Origin: Erythrobacter sp. | Lineage (GTDB): Bacteria > Pseudomonadota > Alphaproteobacteria > Sphingomonadales > Sphingomonadaceae | Direction of reading: 5' to 3' | Assembly: GCF_035194505.1 (NCBI RefSeq) | Contig: NZ_CP136573.1 | Span: forward strand, 2,653,001-2,717,000 | DNA: 64,000 nt | In this document: positions 53,120-62,568 of the stretch, piece after piece | How positions within the stretch are numbered: position 1 is the first letter of the stretch | Layout: each line of letters starts with the position of its first letter | Program-made: the position numbers and the translations under genes | The notes under the pieces: model-generated | What the model was told of the DNA's origin: nothing | The model's input: the letters and a program-made list of their open reading frames with translations, nothing else | Databases searched by the model: none

Positions 53120-56100
53120 ATGCTGACTGCTCGCCTCGCAGCCTTCGAGCTGCGCTACCAATTGCGGAACCCGGTGTTCTGGGTGTCCGTCGCGATCTTC
53201 TTCCTGCTCGGCTTCGGCCTTGCCGCCAGTGACAATGTCAGCTTCGGCTCGCCCGGGGCGGTGCATGAGAATTCGCCCTTCACGGTGACCTTCGCGCTGG
53301 GGCTGTTCGCCACCTTCTACCTGTTCGTCATCACCTCCTTCGTCGCCAATGCTGTGGTGCGAGATGATGCCACCGGCTTTGGCCCGATGATCCGGGCGAC
53401 CCCGGTGGGACGGACGAACTTCCTTGCCGGACGGTTCATCGGCGGCCTCGCGATCGCGACTCTGGGCTATGTCGCAGTGCCGCTGGGGATTGCGGTGGGA
53501 TCGGCCATGCCGTGGGTCGATCCCGAAACCGTCGGGCCGGGCGGCTTCATGACCTACGCCTGGCCGTTCCTGGTGATCGCGGTTCCCAACCTCATCCTCT
53601 CCTCGGCGCTGCTGTTCAGCCTTGCCACGGTGACCCGTTCGATGCTGGCGAGCTATATCGGGGTGATGGTGCTGGTGCTGGGCTATCTCACCATCAACAT
53701 CATTGTCTCCAGCGATCCCTCGTTGCAGGACACCGTCGCGCGCTACGAGCCGCTGGGCGTGGGCGCGATCGGCGAGGTTTCGCGCTATTGGACGGCCGCG
53801 GAGATGAACAGCCGGGCGATTCCGCTCGAAGGCAATCTGCTGTTCAACCGCATCTTCGTGCTGGGCCTTTCGGCGGTATTCCTGGCCTTCGCCTGGGCAC
53901 GCTTCAGCATGACCGAGCGTGCGCCCTCGCGCTGGCGCCTGCGCCGTCTTGCCAAGCAGGCGGCCAAGACAGCCAAGGCCGGCAGCGTGCCGGCGCGCAC
54001 ACTCACTGCGCCAGTGGCGCGCAGCTTTGGCGCAGGCCATGCCTGGGCGAGCTTCGGCGTGCGTCTGAAGGCCGAGGTTTTGCAGGTGCTCAAGAGCCCC
54101 GGCCTCATCGTGCTGCTGCTGCTTTCGCTCGCTTTCACCGGCCTCAACCTGGCCTTCTCGCAGACGACATACGGCACCGCGTCCTATCCGCTCACGGCCG
54201 GGGTCATCACCACGGTGATCGGCTCCATGAGCCTGTTCACCCTCATCGTCGCGGTGTTCTATGGCGGCGAGCTGGTGTGGCGCGAGCGCGATGTGAAGAT
54301 CGGCGAGATCATCAGCGCCACGCCGGTTCCCGCATGGGCCATGTTCGTGCCCAAGATCCTCGCGATCTTCACCGTGCTGCTGGCCATGTCGCTGTCGGGG
54401 ATGTTCACCGGGGTGCTGTACCAGCTGGCCAAGGGCGCGCCGGATATCGACTTCGGTCTCTACCTCGTGTCCTTCGTCCTGCCGCAGAGCATCGATCTGC
54501 TGCTGATCGCTGTGCTGGCGGTGTTCTTCCAGGTTCTGAGCCCCAACAAATATATCGGCTGGGGGATCATGCTGGTGTGGTTCGTGAGCCGCATCTTCCT
54601 GTCGAACCTCGGCTATTCCAACATGCTCTACCTGTTCGGCGGCGGGCCGGGCGAGCCGCTGAGTGACATGAACGGCACCGGCGACTTCTGGGTCGGCGGG
54701 CTGATCGCGCGTGGCTACTGGGGCTGCTTCGGCGTGCTGCTCCTGGTGCTGTCGCACTGGGCCTGGCCGCGCGGCACGGTAGTGGCGGTGCTCCCGCGCC
54801 TCAAGGGCATGGGCAAGCGCATCAACCTTGCCTCGGGCAGTATCGCGCTCGCCGCGGTGGCGGGCATGGTCGGCACCGGCGTGGTGGTCCACAACAACAT
54901 CAAGGTGCTCAACCGCTACGAAACCGAAGACGAGAGCGAGCAGCGCCTTGCTGCCTACGAACGCGCCTATCTCAAATACGAGAACCTGCCGCGCCCGGTG
55001 GTGACCGACGTCGCCTTCGATGTCGAAATCTTCCCTGCCGAGCGCCGTCTGGTCGCCAAGGGCAATTACATGCTCCGCAACGACAGCGGGGTGCCGATCA
55101 CCGAGCTGCACGTGCGGCAGGGTGACGAGAACGTCACGTTCAGCCGGCTCGACATCGCAGGCGCAAAGCTTGCCAGCCATGACAAGCGCTTTGCCTATCG
55201 TATCTACCGCTTCGCGACGCCGCTCGCCCCGGGAGCGAGCACGCGGCTCGATTTTACCTCCGAGACATGGCGTCGCGGCTTTGCCAACAGCGGGGCGGCG
55301 ACCGACGTGGTCGAAAACGGCACCTTCGTGAACAACAGCGTGTTCGCGCCGATCATCGGCATGGACCGCCGCGGGCTGCTGACCGATCGCACCGCGCGCC
55401 GCCGTCAGGGCCTGCCCGACGAGCTGCGCACCGCCAAGCTTGAAGACACCGCGGCACAAATCCGTAACTACATCGGCGCCGATTGGGTCAATTCGCGCAT
55501 CACCATCAGCACCGATGCCGATCAGGTGCCGATTGCGCCGGGCAACAAGCTGTCCGACGAGGTCAAGAGTGGCCGCCGGGTCGCGGTGTTCGCCAGCCCC
55601 GCGCCGATCCTCAACTTCTTCTCGGTGCAATCGGCCCGCTATGCCGAGGCCAAGGACAGCTTCGGCAACGTGCAGCTCTCGGTCTATCACGATCCGCGCC
55701 ACGCGTGGAACGTGCCGGCGATGCTGAAGGCGATGAAAACCTCGCTCGGCTACTTCACCGCCAATTTCGGGCCCTACCAGTTCGGCTATGCGCGGATCAT
55801 CGAGTTTCCGGGCTACGACAGCTTCGCGCAGGCCTTTGCCGGGACGATGCCCTATTCGGAAAGCATCGGCTTTGCCGCCGATGTGCGCGATCCCGAAACG
55901 ATCGACTATGTGTCCTATGTGACCGCGCATGAGCTGGGCCACCAGTACTGGGCACACCAGATCGTGGGCGGCGACATGCAGGGTTCGACCCTGCTTTCGG
56001 AAACCCTCGCGCAGTATTCGGCGCTGATGGTGATGAAGCAGCTCTATGGCGAGGACAAGATCCGCCGCTTCCTCAAGTTCGAGCTCGATAGCTACCTGCA

Positions 56101-56716
56101 AGGGCGCAAGGGCGACGTGCTGGGCGAACAGCCGATGATCCGGATCGAGAACCAGTCGTACATCCATTACCGCAAGGGCAGCCTGGTGATGTACCTGCTG
56201 CAGGAGCGGCTGGGCGAGGACGCGGTCAACCGTGCGCTGTCGCGCCTGGTGGCGAAGTTCCGCTTCAAGGGTGCGCCTTATCCGCGCAGCCTCGATCTGA
56301 TCGCCGAACTGCGCAAGGAGGCGAAAACGCCCGCGCAGCAGGCGCTGATCAGCGATCTGTTCGAAAAGATCACGATCTATGATCTGAAGGCCAAGGCGGC
56401 GACCACGCGCAAGCTTGCCGATGGACGCTGGAGCACCCGCATCACCGTCGAGGCGGGCAAGTTCTATGCCGACGCGAAGGGAGGCGAAACCCCGACGACG
56501 CTGGCCGAGAACATCGAGATCGGCCTGTTCACCGAACGCCCGGGGCAGGGCGCCTTCGAGCGGGCCAATGTGCTCTCGATGAAGGCCATGCCGGTGCGTG
56601 CGGGCAGTCAGGTTATCGAGGTGGTGACCGCCAAGAAGCCGCTGTTTGCCGGGATCGATCCCTACAACTTCATGATCGACCGCAATTCGGACGATAATGT
56701 GATCGAGGTGGAATAG
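53120..56716 (+). CDS. ABC transporter permease / M1 family aminopeptidase fusion
   Basis: A 1,198-residue protein in two parts. Residues 1 to about 590 hold roughly twelve hydrophobic helices in two ABC-2-like sets (for example FLVIAVPNLILSSALLFSLATV and LIVLLLLSLAFTGLNLAF). After a last helix (SGSIALAAVAGMVGTGVVV) the remainder is extracytoplasmic and contains HELGHQYWAHQ with SETLAQYSALMV about 19 residues on, the zinc ligands and catalytic Glu of M1 peptidases. The ATG at 53120 has GAGGGG upstream. The architecture suggests a protease tethered to an exporter, perhaps maturing or clearing its substrate. Confidence 0.9.
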   Translation: MLTARLAAFELRYQLRNPVFWVSVAIFFLLGFGLAASDNVSFGSPGAVHENSPFTVTFALGLFATFYLFVITSFVANAVVRDDATGFGPMIRATPVGRTNFLAGRFIGGLAIATLGYVAVPLGIAVGSAMPWVDPETVGPGGFMTYAWPFLVIAVPNLILSSALLFSLATVTRSMLASYIGVMVLVLGYLTINIIVSSDPSLQDTVARYEPLGVGAIGEVSRYWTAAEMNSRAIPLEGNLLFNRIFVLGLSAVFLAFAWARFSMTERAPSRWRLRRLAKQAAKTAKAGSVPARTLTAPVARSFGAGHAWASFGVRLKAEVLQVLKSPGLIVLLLLSLAFTGLNLAFSQTTYGTASYPLTAGVITTVIGSMSLFTLIVAVFYGGELVWRERDVKIGEIISATPVPAWAMFVPKILAIFTVLLAMSLSGMFTGVLYQLAKGAPDIDFGLYLVSFVLPQSIDLLLIAVLAVFFQVLSPNKYIGWGIMLVWFVSRIFLSNLGYSNMLYLFGGGPGEPLSDMNGTGDFWVGGLIARGYWGCFGVLLLVLSHWAWPRGTVVAVLPRLKGMGKRINLASGSIALAAVAGMVGTGVVVHNNIKVLNRYETEDESEQRLAAYERAYLKYENLPRPVVTDVAFDVEIFPAERRLVAKGNYMLRNDSGVPITELHVRQGDENVTFSRLDIAGAKLASHDKRFAYRIYRFATPLAPGASTRLDFTSETWRRGFANSGAATDVVENGTFVNNSVFAPIIGMDRRGLLTDRTARRRQGLPDELRTAKLEDTAAQIRNYIGADWVNSRITISTDADQVPIAPGNKLSDEVKSGRRVAVFASPAPILNFFSVQSARYAEAKDSFGNVQLSVYHDPRHAWNVPAMLKAMKTSLGYFTANFGPYQFGYARIIEFPGYDSFAQAFAGTMPYSESIGFAADVRDPETIDYVSYVTAHELGHQYWAHQIVGGDMQGSTLLSETLAQYSALMVMKQLYGEDKIRRFLKFELDSYLQGRKGDVLGEQPMIRIENQSYIHYRKGSLVMYLLQERLGEDAVNRALSRLVAKFRFKGAPYPRSLDLIAELRKEAKTPAQQALISDLFEKITIYDLKAKAATTRKLADGRWSTRITVEAGKFYADAKGGETPTTLAENIEIGLFTERPGQGAFERANVLSMKAMPVRAGSQVIEVVTAKKPLFAGIDPYNFMIDRNSDDNVIEVE

Positions 56717-56721
56717 CCTCC

Positions 56722-56995
56722 AGAGCACTTTCCGGCCACTCCGACCCGCTCTGACGGAGCCGATTTTGGCTCAGCGCAAGGAACGACGAGCGAGCCATGC
56801 CCAAGCATAGTGAGCGAGGAGAGACGCCGCGCTGGGCCAAAATCGGCCCGCCCCTTGCGGGGTCGCGTCAGGAAGCCCGCTGGCTTCGTCGCGACGCTTG
56901 CCCGGGGGCCGAAGGGCCCGTGGCTAGCGCGCCACTCCTGTCCAGCGGGCTTCCTGACGCGATCAGGGTGGATCGGAGTGGCCGGAAAGTGCTCT
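56722..56995. repeat. Nested inverted-repeat element (274 bp)
   Basis: Perfect 23-bp terminal inverted repeats lie at 56722-56744 and 56973-56995. Inside are a 19-bp stem with one mismatch (56759-56777 with 56829-56847) and a perfect 19-bp stem (56865-56883 with 56942-56960). It fills the convergent gap between the peptidase fusion and the response-regulator gene, and its right arm overlaps two bases of the regulator stop codon. It may be a MITE-like repeat, a bidirectional terminator or a structured RNA. No protein coding potential is evident. Confidence 0.8.
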
Positions 56996-58334
56996 AGCGG
57001 TAGCGTGACGGCTTGAGGTCGTATTTCGCCAGCTTGTCGTAGATGGTCTTGCGCGGGGTTTGCATCATTGCCTGCAACCTCGCGACATCGCCGCGGCACT
57101 GGCGCAGGGCGTCTTCGAGAACGGTGCGTTCGAAATCGGCGACGATCTGCTGCAAGGGGCGCTGCCCGGCGAGCGGGGCAGGCGGCGTGACGATCTCTGT
57201 CAGGCCCAGCACGAAGGCGCGGGCATAGCCGGCCAGCTCGTGGAGATTGCCCGGCCAGTCATGGCTCTGGACATGGCTCCACTGCATCTCGCCGATGGCG
57301 GGCACGGCCAACCCAAGTTCGCGGGCGTGGCGGCTGACGAACAGGCGGAAGATCTCTGCCACATCCTCGCGCCGCTGGCTCAATGGCGGAAAGGCGATCT
57401 GCACCGCGCCGAGCCGGTGCCACAGGGGATCGCGCAAGGATGGCGCGGCGGCGTCCGGCTCGTCCGCGTCGAGCCGCGCGATGATGATCCGCAGGTTGAG
57501 CCGCCGCGCGGCGGCCGCCCCGATGGGGAGCACCTGCCGGCTTTCCACCAGCGATACCAGCCGCGCGGTCAGCACCGCATCGGCGGCGGCAATCTCGTCG
57601 ATGAACAAGGTGCCGCCATTGGCGCGTTCAATGAGGCCGGTGCGCGACAGGCCCGCGCCTTCGCGCGCGGCGGCGGGATCGCGTCCGAACAGCAGCAGTT
57701 CGGCATCCTCGTGGGCGAGCACGCCGGCATCGACTGTCACGAAGGCCCGCCCGCGGCGCGGACTGAGATCGTGGATCAGGCGGGCAGCGTGGCTCTTGCC
57801 TGTGCCATGCGCGCCGGTAAGCACCACGTCGATCTCCGAGCGGGCGACCCCCTCGATCACAGAACGCAGCCGCTCTGCCGCTGGCGAATGGCCGGGAATG
57901 GCGCTCGCCGAACTGCGCCCCGCCTCCTCGCGCAAGGCGCGGTTTTCGAGCGCCAGAGCGCGCCGTTCGGCTGCCGCGCGCACCGCCCGGAACAGATCGG
58001 CCGAAGAATAGGGCTTGGTCAGGAAATCGGCCGCGCCGTCCTTCATCGCCGCCACGGCCATCGCGATGTCGCCATGGCCGGTGGTGAGGATCACCGGCAG
58101 ATCGGGATCGATCGCGCGCAGGGCCGCGAAGAAAGCGATCCCGTCCATGCCGGGCATCCGCACATCGCTGACGATCACCCCGGGATAGTCCGCGGTCAGC
58201 CAGTCGAGCGCCGCGCGGGCATCGGGGAAGGCCGTCACCTCGGCCCCTTCAAGCGTGAGCGCCTGCATCGTGGCGTCGCGCAGCGGCTCCTCGTCCTCGA
58301 CCAGCACGACCTGAAGGGGCGGAGCGGCGCTCAT
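56994..58334 (-). CDS. dctD: DctD-like response regulator (NtrC family, GAFTGA absent)
   Basis: A 446-residue regulator. The receiver domain has the acidic pair VEDEEP, phosphorylatable Asp in VIVSDVRMPGMDG and Lys in LTKPYS. The AAA+ domain has Walker A GAHGTGKSH and Walker B GGTLFIDEI, and a Fis-type helix-turn-helix ends the protein (RLQAMMQTPRKTIYDKLAKYDL). The loop that normally reads GAFTGA is replaced by ELLLFGRDPAAAREGAG, so classical sigma-54 activation is doubtful. It overlaps the kinase gene by 4 bp. Likely controls dctA. Confidence 0.88.
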   Translation of the reverse strand: MSAAPPLQVVLVEDEEPLRDATMQALTLEGAEVTAFPDARAALDWLTADYPGVIVSDVRMPGMDGIAFFAALRAIDPDLPVILTTGHGDIAMAVAAMKDGAADFLTKPYSSADLFRAVRAAAERRALALENRALREEAGRSSASAIPGHSPAAERLRSVIEGVARSEIDVVLTGAHGTGKSHAARLIHDLSPRRGRAFVTVDAGVLAHEDAELLLFGRDPAAAREGAGLSRTGLIERANGGTLFIDEIAAADAVLTARLVSLVESRQVLPIGAAAARRLNLRIIIARLDADEPDAAAPSLRDPLWHRLGAVQIAFPPLSQRREDVAEIFRLFVSRHARELGLAVPAIGEMQWSHVQSHDWPGNLHELAGYARAFVLGLTEIVTPPAPLAGQRPLQQIVADFERTVLEDALRQCRGDVARLQAMMQTPRKTIYDKLAKYDLKPSRYR

Positions 58335-59995
58335 GCGGCAGGGATCGTCATGATGAAGCGCGCGCCATCCGCGCTCTCGCTATGGGTCAGGTCGCCGCCG
58401 AGCTGGCGCATGATGTCCCGCGCGATCGCAAGGCCGAGCCCGATGCCCTCAGCCTTGCCGGTGACGAAGGGCTGGAACAGCGTGTCGCGCAGGGCGGGTG
58501 GAACCCCGGGGCCATTGTCAGCGACACCGAGGCGGACGACACCGGCGCCGGGCGATATCTCCAGCACGATCTGGCCGCCCTCGCCGCAGGCCTGCACCGC
58601 GTTCTGGAGCAGATTGACCAGCACCTGTTCAAGCTGGACATGGCGCGCGCGCACCATCGCGGCGCTCGCCTCGGGGGCGGGCAGGGTGAGGGCGATGCCC
58701 TTCTGGCGGATCTGGTCGCGCAGCAAGAGCAGCGATCCGTCGATCACCTCGCCGAGGCGAATATCGCGCGGTTCTTCCACCTGCCGGCGGCTGAAATGGA
58801 GCTGTTCCTCGGTGATCTCGCCGATCCGTCCGGCAAGCCCGGCGATCTTGCCGAAGTTTTCGGCGGCCTCACCCTGGCGGCCCGCGCCGAGCAGGCGTTC
58901 GCCGGTCTCCGCATAGACCCGCATCGCGGCGAGCGGCTGGCGGATCTCGTGACCAAGGCCTGCGGTGATCTGGCCGAGGGTCGCGAGCCGGTTGGCCTGC
59001 TGCAACTGCTCGCGCAAGGTGGCGGTCTGCGCGGCGACCTCGGCCGCGCTGCGCGCCTGCCGCTGGCGTCGCCACAGCACCGCGCTCAGCCCTGCCAGCC
59101 CGAGCGCCACCAGCAGGCCCAGCCCCGCCAGCCGCGCATTGGCGACCGCGACCGAAAGCCGCGCGGAGGGATCGGCCAGCAGGTGCAGCTCCCATCCCGC
59201 CGGAGCAATCGGCTGGATTTTCTCGATCAGCCGCACCGTGCGGCTCGCCCCGTCGCCCGCCGGCAGTTCGAAGCGTTCGATCCGGCTCACACCGAAGCGC
59301 ATCGCATCGCGCGCCGGATCGCGCGCAGCCGTGCCCTCGCTTGCCCGGAACCGCCATTGCGGGTTGCTGGCGAGCAGCACGATCCCGTCGGCATCGGTGA
59401 CGAACACGCCGTCCTCGGCGTCCTTCCACTTGCGCTCGAGCCCGTCGAACTCGACCTTGACCGCGACCACACCAAGCGGGCGATCTGCCGGGCCGACCCG
59501 CTCGGCAAGATAAAGACCCGGGCGGCGGCTGACGGTGCCGAGCGCGAATTCGGTGCGGGTGCCTTCCCGCAAGGCACCCGCGAAATATTCGCGGAAGCCG
59601 TAATTCGATCCGATGAAGCTGTCCGGCCGGTCCCAGTTGCTCGCCGCCAGCGTCAGTCCGCGCGCGTCCATCAGATAGATCGCTGCGGCATTGGTCTGAT
59701 CGGCCAGCGCGGCGAGACGGCGGTTGAGCAGGTTGCGCTGGCCCGTGTCGCCTGAAAGCAGCGCGGCGACTTCGGGATCGACTGCCAGCACGCGCGGGAC
59801 GAGGGTGAACTTGTTGAGCTCGCTTTCCAGCCCTGCGGCAAGGATGGCCGCCTGCGCTTCGGCCGCAGCGCGGGTTTCGTCGAGCGCCCGGACCCGCATC
59901 GCACGCTCGAGCCCGAGCATGGCAAGCCCGGCGATCAGCGCCGCGCCGATCAGCGCCACGCTTGCCAGATACCACCGCCCCAGCCTGTTCTGCAT
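58331..59995 (-). CDS. dctB: DctB-like sensor histidine kinase
   Basis: A 554-residue membrane kinase. Helix 1 (LASVALIGAALIAGLAML), a periplasmic double-PAS/Cache sensor (about residues 45-275) and helix 2 (LGLLVALGLAGLSAVLW) precede the HisKA domain with phospho-His in GLGHEIRQPLAAM, then the N box (VLVNLLQNAVQA), VADNGPGVP and GIGLGLAIAR. This is the DctB plan for C4-dicarboxylate sensing. The ATG at 59995 with GAGAGG upstream is chosen over the frame start at 60160. It forms an operon with dctD and is divergent from dctA. Confidence 0.92.
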   Translation of the reverse strand: MQNRLGRWYLASVALIGAALIAGLAMLGLERAMRVRALDETRAAAEAQAAILAAGLESELNKFTLVPRVLAVDPEVAALLSGDTGQRNLLNRRLAALADQTNAAAIYLMDARGLTLAASNWDRPDSFIGSNYGFREYFAGALREGTRTEFALGTVSRRPGLYLAERVGPADRPLGVVAVKVEFDGLERKWKDAEDGVFVTDADGIVLLASNPQWRFRASEGTAARDPARDAMRFGVSRIERFELPAGDGASRTVRLIEKIQPIAPAGWELHLLADPSARLSVAVANARLAGLGLLVALGLAGLSAVLWRRQRQARSAAEVAAQTATLREQLQQANRLATLGQITAGLGHEIRQPLAAMRVYAETGERLLGAGRQGEAAENFGKIAGLAGRIGEITEEQLHFSRRQVEEPRDIRLGEVIDGSLLLLRDQIRQKGIALTLPAPEASAAMVRARHVQLEQVLVNLLQNAVQACGEGGQIVLEISPGAGVVRLGVADNGPGVPPALRDTLFQPFVTGKAEGIGLGLAIARDIMRQLGGDLTHSESADGARFIMTIPAA

Positions 59996-60028
59996 GATCG
60001 GCCTCTCGCTCCTCCCGCAAGCAGGCAT

Positions 60029-60044
60029 GTGCGCTTTTCCGCAC
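60029..60044. promoter_or_regulatory. Candidate DctD-binding site 1
   Basis: GTGCGCTTTTCCGCAC, an imperfect palindrome in the dctB-dctA gap, 32 bp (about three helical turns) from site 2. Confidence 0.5.
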
Positions 60045-60060
60045 TGGCTGCAAGAAATTT

Positions 60061-60076
60061 GTGCGGATTTCCGCAC
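60061..60076. promoter_or_regulatory. Candidate DctD-binding site 2
   Basis: GTGCGGATTTCCGCAC, palindromic except for the central pair and similar to site 1. The paired spacing suits cooperative binding by a dimeric activator. No clear -24/-12 promoter was found between here and dctA. Confidence 0.55.
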
Positions 60077-60209
60077 GAATTTGCCCGCGTTCCGGGATAA
60101 GCCTCTGAAGAAACGCGCGAAGGCACTCCGGCCCTGCAAGGCTTGCGGTGCTCTCCCCAAGCGCCGATGGTGCGCCCCGAGAGGTTAGAGCCGGGGAAGC
60201 CGCCACAAC

Positions 60210-61598
60210 ATGGGTATGCACACAGCTGTCACGGCGGCGCCGCAGGGTGCGCGGGCGCGCGTTCCGCTTTATCGCCAGCTCTATGTGCAGGTGCTCTGCG
60301 CCATCGCGCTGGGTGCGACGCTCGGCCACTTTGCCCCCGATCTTGGCGTTGCCTTGAAGCCGTTGGGGGATGGCTTCATCAAGCTGGTGAAGATGATCAT
60401 CGCGCCGGTGATCTTCGTGACCGTCGTCACCGGAATTGCCGGAATGCGTGACTTGAAGGCGGTGGGCAGCGTTGCAGGCAAGGCCTTTGCCTACTTCCTC
60501 ACCTTCTCCACGCTCGCGCTCGTCATCGGCCTTGCCGTGGGCAATATCGTGCGCCCGGGCGAGGGGCTGAATATCGATCCCGCCACACTCGATACCGGTG
60601 CCATCGCCGACTACGCCGACAAGGCCGAAGCGACCACGATCACCGGTTTCCTGCTCGGCATCATCCCCGACACGCTGTTCAGCGCGGTCACCGACGGGCA
60701 GATTTTGCAGGTGCTGCTGGTGGCAATCCTCGCCGGGGTAGCGATTGCCGCGACCCGTCCGGCCAGCGACCTTGTGACCGACGTGCTCGCCTCCTTCGGC
60801 GAGGTGGTGTTCAAGCTGGTGGGCATGCTGATGAAGCTCGCCCCCATCGGCGCTTTCGGGGCGATGGCCTTCACCATCGGCGAGTTCGGGATCGGCAGCC
60901 TTGCCAATCTCGCTGCACTGATCGGCACCTTCTACCTCACCTCGCTCTTGTTCGTGCTGGTGGTGCTGGGGCTGGTCGGTTGGTTCAACGGCTTCTCGAT
61001 CTTCGCGCTGATCCGCTATCTGCGCGAAGAACTGCTGCTGGTGCTGGGAACCTCCTCTTCCGAGGCCGCCCTGCCGAGCCTGATGGAGAAGATGGAGATC
61101 GCCGGGTGCCGCAAGGCGGTTGTCGGTCTGGTGGTGCCGACCGGCTATTCCTTCAACCTCGACGGCACCAATATCTACATGACGCTCGCCGCGCTGTTCA
61201 TCGCGCAGGCCGTGGGCGTGGAGCTCAGCCTTGCCGAACAGCTGACGCTGGTGCTGGTCGCGATGATCAGTTCCAAGGGCGCTGCCGGGGTCACCGGATC
61301 GGGCTTCGTGATCCTTGCCGCGACGCTCTCGGTGGTGCCGAGCGTGCCGGTGGCGGGCATGGCGCTGATCCTCGGCATCGACCGCTTCATGAGCGAATGC
61401 CGCGCGCTCACCAATTTCATCGGCAATGCGGTGGCGACGATCGTCGTGGCGAAGTGGGAAGGCGCACTTGACCGCGACCGGCTGACGGCAGCGCTGGCCG
61501 GCGCGCCGCTCGAACTGCCGGCGCAGGATATCGAGCGGCACGAACGCAGCGGGCCGGTGAGCGAGAAGATCGCCGAGGTGCTGGAGCACACGCCATGA
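60210..61598 (+). CDS. dctA: C4-dicarboxylate:cation symporter DctA
   Basis: A 462-residue DAACS-family symporter. Conserved parts are the serine-rich hairpin GTSSSEAALPSLMEKME near residue 285, the NLDGTNIYMTLAALFIAQA cation/substrate site and ISSKGAAGVTGSGFVILAATL as the second re-entrant loop. An alternative start is the ATG two codons downstream. It imports succinate, fumarate or malate. Divergent dctBD gives the expected control. It overlaps the next gene by 4 bp. Confidence 0.95.
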   Translation: MGMHTAVTAAPQGARARVPLYRQLYVQVLCAIALGATLGHFAPDLGVALKPLGDGFIKLVKMIIAPVIFVTVVTGIAGMRDLKAVGSVAGKAFAYFLTFSTLALVIGLAVGNIVRPGEGLNIDPATLDTGAIADYADKAEATTITGFLLGIIPDTLFSAVTDGQILQVLLVAILAGVAIAATRPASDLVTDVLASFGEVVFKLVGMLMKLAPIGAFGAMAFTIGEFGIGSLANLAALIGTFYLTSLLFVLVVLGLVGWFNGFSIFALIRYLREELLLVLGTSSSEAALPSLMEKMEIAGCRKAVVGLVVPTGYSFNLDGTNIYMTLAALFIAQAVGVELSLAEQLTLVLVAMISSKGAAGVTGSGFVILAATLSVVPSVPVAGMALILGIDRFMSECRALTNFIGNAVATIVVAKWEGALDRDRLTAALAGAPLELPAQDIERHERSGPVSEKIAEVLEHTP

Positions 61599-62566
61599 TT
61601 GCGCAGCGCGGTCTCATTGTGCGGGTTCTGGCCTGCTTGCTGCTGACGGGCTTTGTCCCGGCGGCGGCTTTCGCCGATACGGCGGGGGCTGCTCAGGCCC
61701 ACGAGGAGATCAGGCTGTGGCCCGGCACCCCGCCGGGCGCTGGCCGGGTCGAAGGCCCGGAGGTGATCGGCACCGAAGGCGCAGGCCTCGGCGCGGTCTC
61801 GAAAGTCTCGGTCCCGCGCATGCGTGTCTACCGTCCGGCCAAGTCCAATGGTGCAGCCGTGCTGGTGGCGGGCGGGGGCGGGTATTTCCGCATCCAGCTG
61901 AAGAAGGAAAGCACGCCTGCCGCAGGGTGGCTCCAGTCGCGCGGCTTTACCGTGTTCGAACTGATCTACCGCCTGCCCAATGACGGCTGGGATGCGGCGG
62001 CACCCTTCATGGACGCACAGCGCGCGATGAAGATCATCCGCGCCCGCGCGGGCGAGTTCGCGGTCGATCCGGGGCGCATCGGCATCATGGGTTTTTCGGC
62101 AGGCGGGCATCTGGCGGGCTTCACCGCCTATCAGCCTGCCCGCGCGCTCTATGCCGGGGCCGACCGGTTCGAAGCGGTCTCGGCGCGGCCCGATTTTGCT
62201 GTGCTGCTGTTCCCCGTGGTGACGCTGCGCAAGCCCTATGACACCACCCGCACCCGGCGCGAGATCGTGGGCGAGAAGGCCAGCGCGGCGGCCGAGACGG
62301 CATGGTCGCTCGATACCTATGCCGCCAAGGATTCGCCGCCGACCATCATCTTTGCCGCAGCCGATGATCCGACCACGCCGCCGGGCCACGGGTTGCTCTT
62401 GTTCGAGAAACTGGTGGCGGCAGGTGCCAGTGCCGAGTTACACCTGTTCCGCGACGGCGGACACGGTTGGGGTTTGGGCAACCCCGATCAGGTGATCAGC
62501 CAATGGCCCGCTTTGTTCGAAAAGTGGGCACAAACACTAAAGATTGTTGAAAAACAGGGAGAATGA
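61595..62566 (+). CDS. Alpha/beta hydrolase (BD-FAE/acetyl-esterase type), secreted
   Basis: A 323-residue hydrolase with a signal peptide (VLACLLLTGFVPAAAFA). The oxyanion-hole strand reads VLVAGGGGYF, the nucleophile elbow is IMGFSAGGH near residue 170, and late AADDPTTPPGHG and DGGHGWG hold the Asp and His of the triad. It resembles carbohydrate acetyl-esterases or related lipases. It starts inside the end of dctA (ATGA) and lies 2 bp before a TonB receptor, so it may release a dicarboxylate or acyl group from an imported substrate. Confidence 0.85.
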   Translation: MIAQRGLIVRVLACLLLTGFVPAAAFADTAGAAQAHEEIRLWPGTPPGAGRVEGPEVIGTEGAGLGAVSKVSVPRMRVYRPAKSNGAAVLVAGGGGYFRIQLKKESTPAAGWLQSRGFTVFELIYRLPNDGWDAAAPFMDAQRAMKIIRARAGEFAVDPGRIGIMGFSAGGHLAGFTAYQPARALYAGADRFEAVSARPDFAVLLFPVVTLRKPYDTTRTRREIVGEKASAAAETAWSLDTYAAKDSPPTIIFAAADDPTTPPGHGLLLFEKLVAAGASAELHLFRDGGHGWGLGNPDQVISQWPALFEKWAQTLKIVEKQGE

Positions 62567-62568
62567 CA

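Noticed and set aside
53027..56728. Open frame of 1,233 codons on the minus strand
   Set aside because: Antisense to the ABC permease/M1 peptidase fusion; composition is that of a shadow frame, with no domain.
60120..60160. Possible sigma-54 promoter (GGCAC...TGC) before dctA
   Set aside because: The distance between the GG and GC elements is two bases too long for a -24/-12 promoter.
58869..61589. Open frame of 906 codons on the minus strand
   Set aside because: It covers dctB in another frame and dctA antisense; no domain and unnatural composition.
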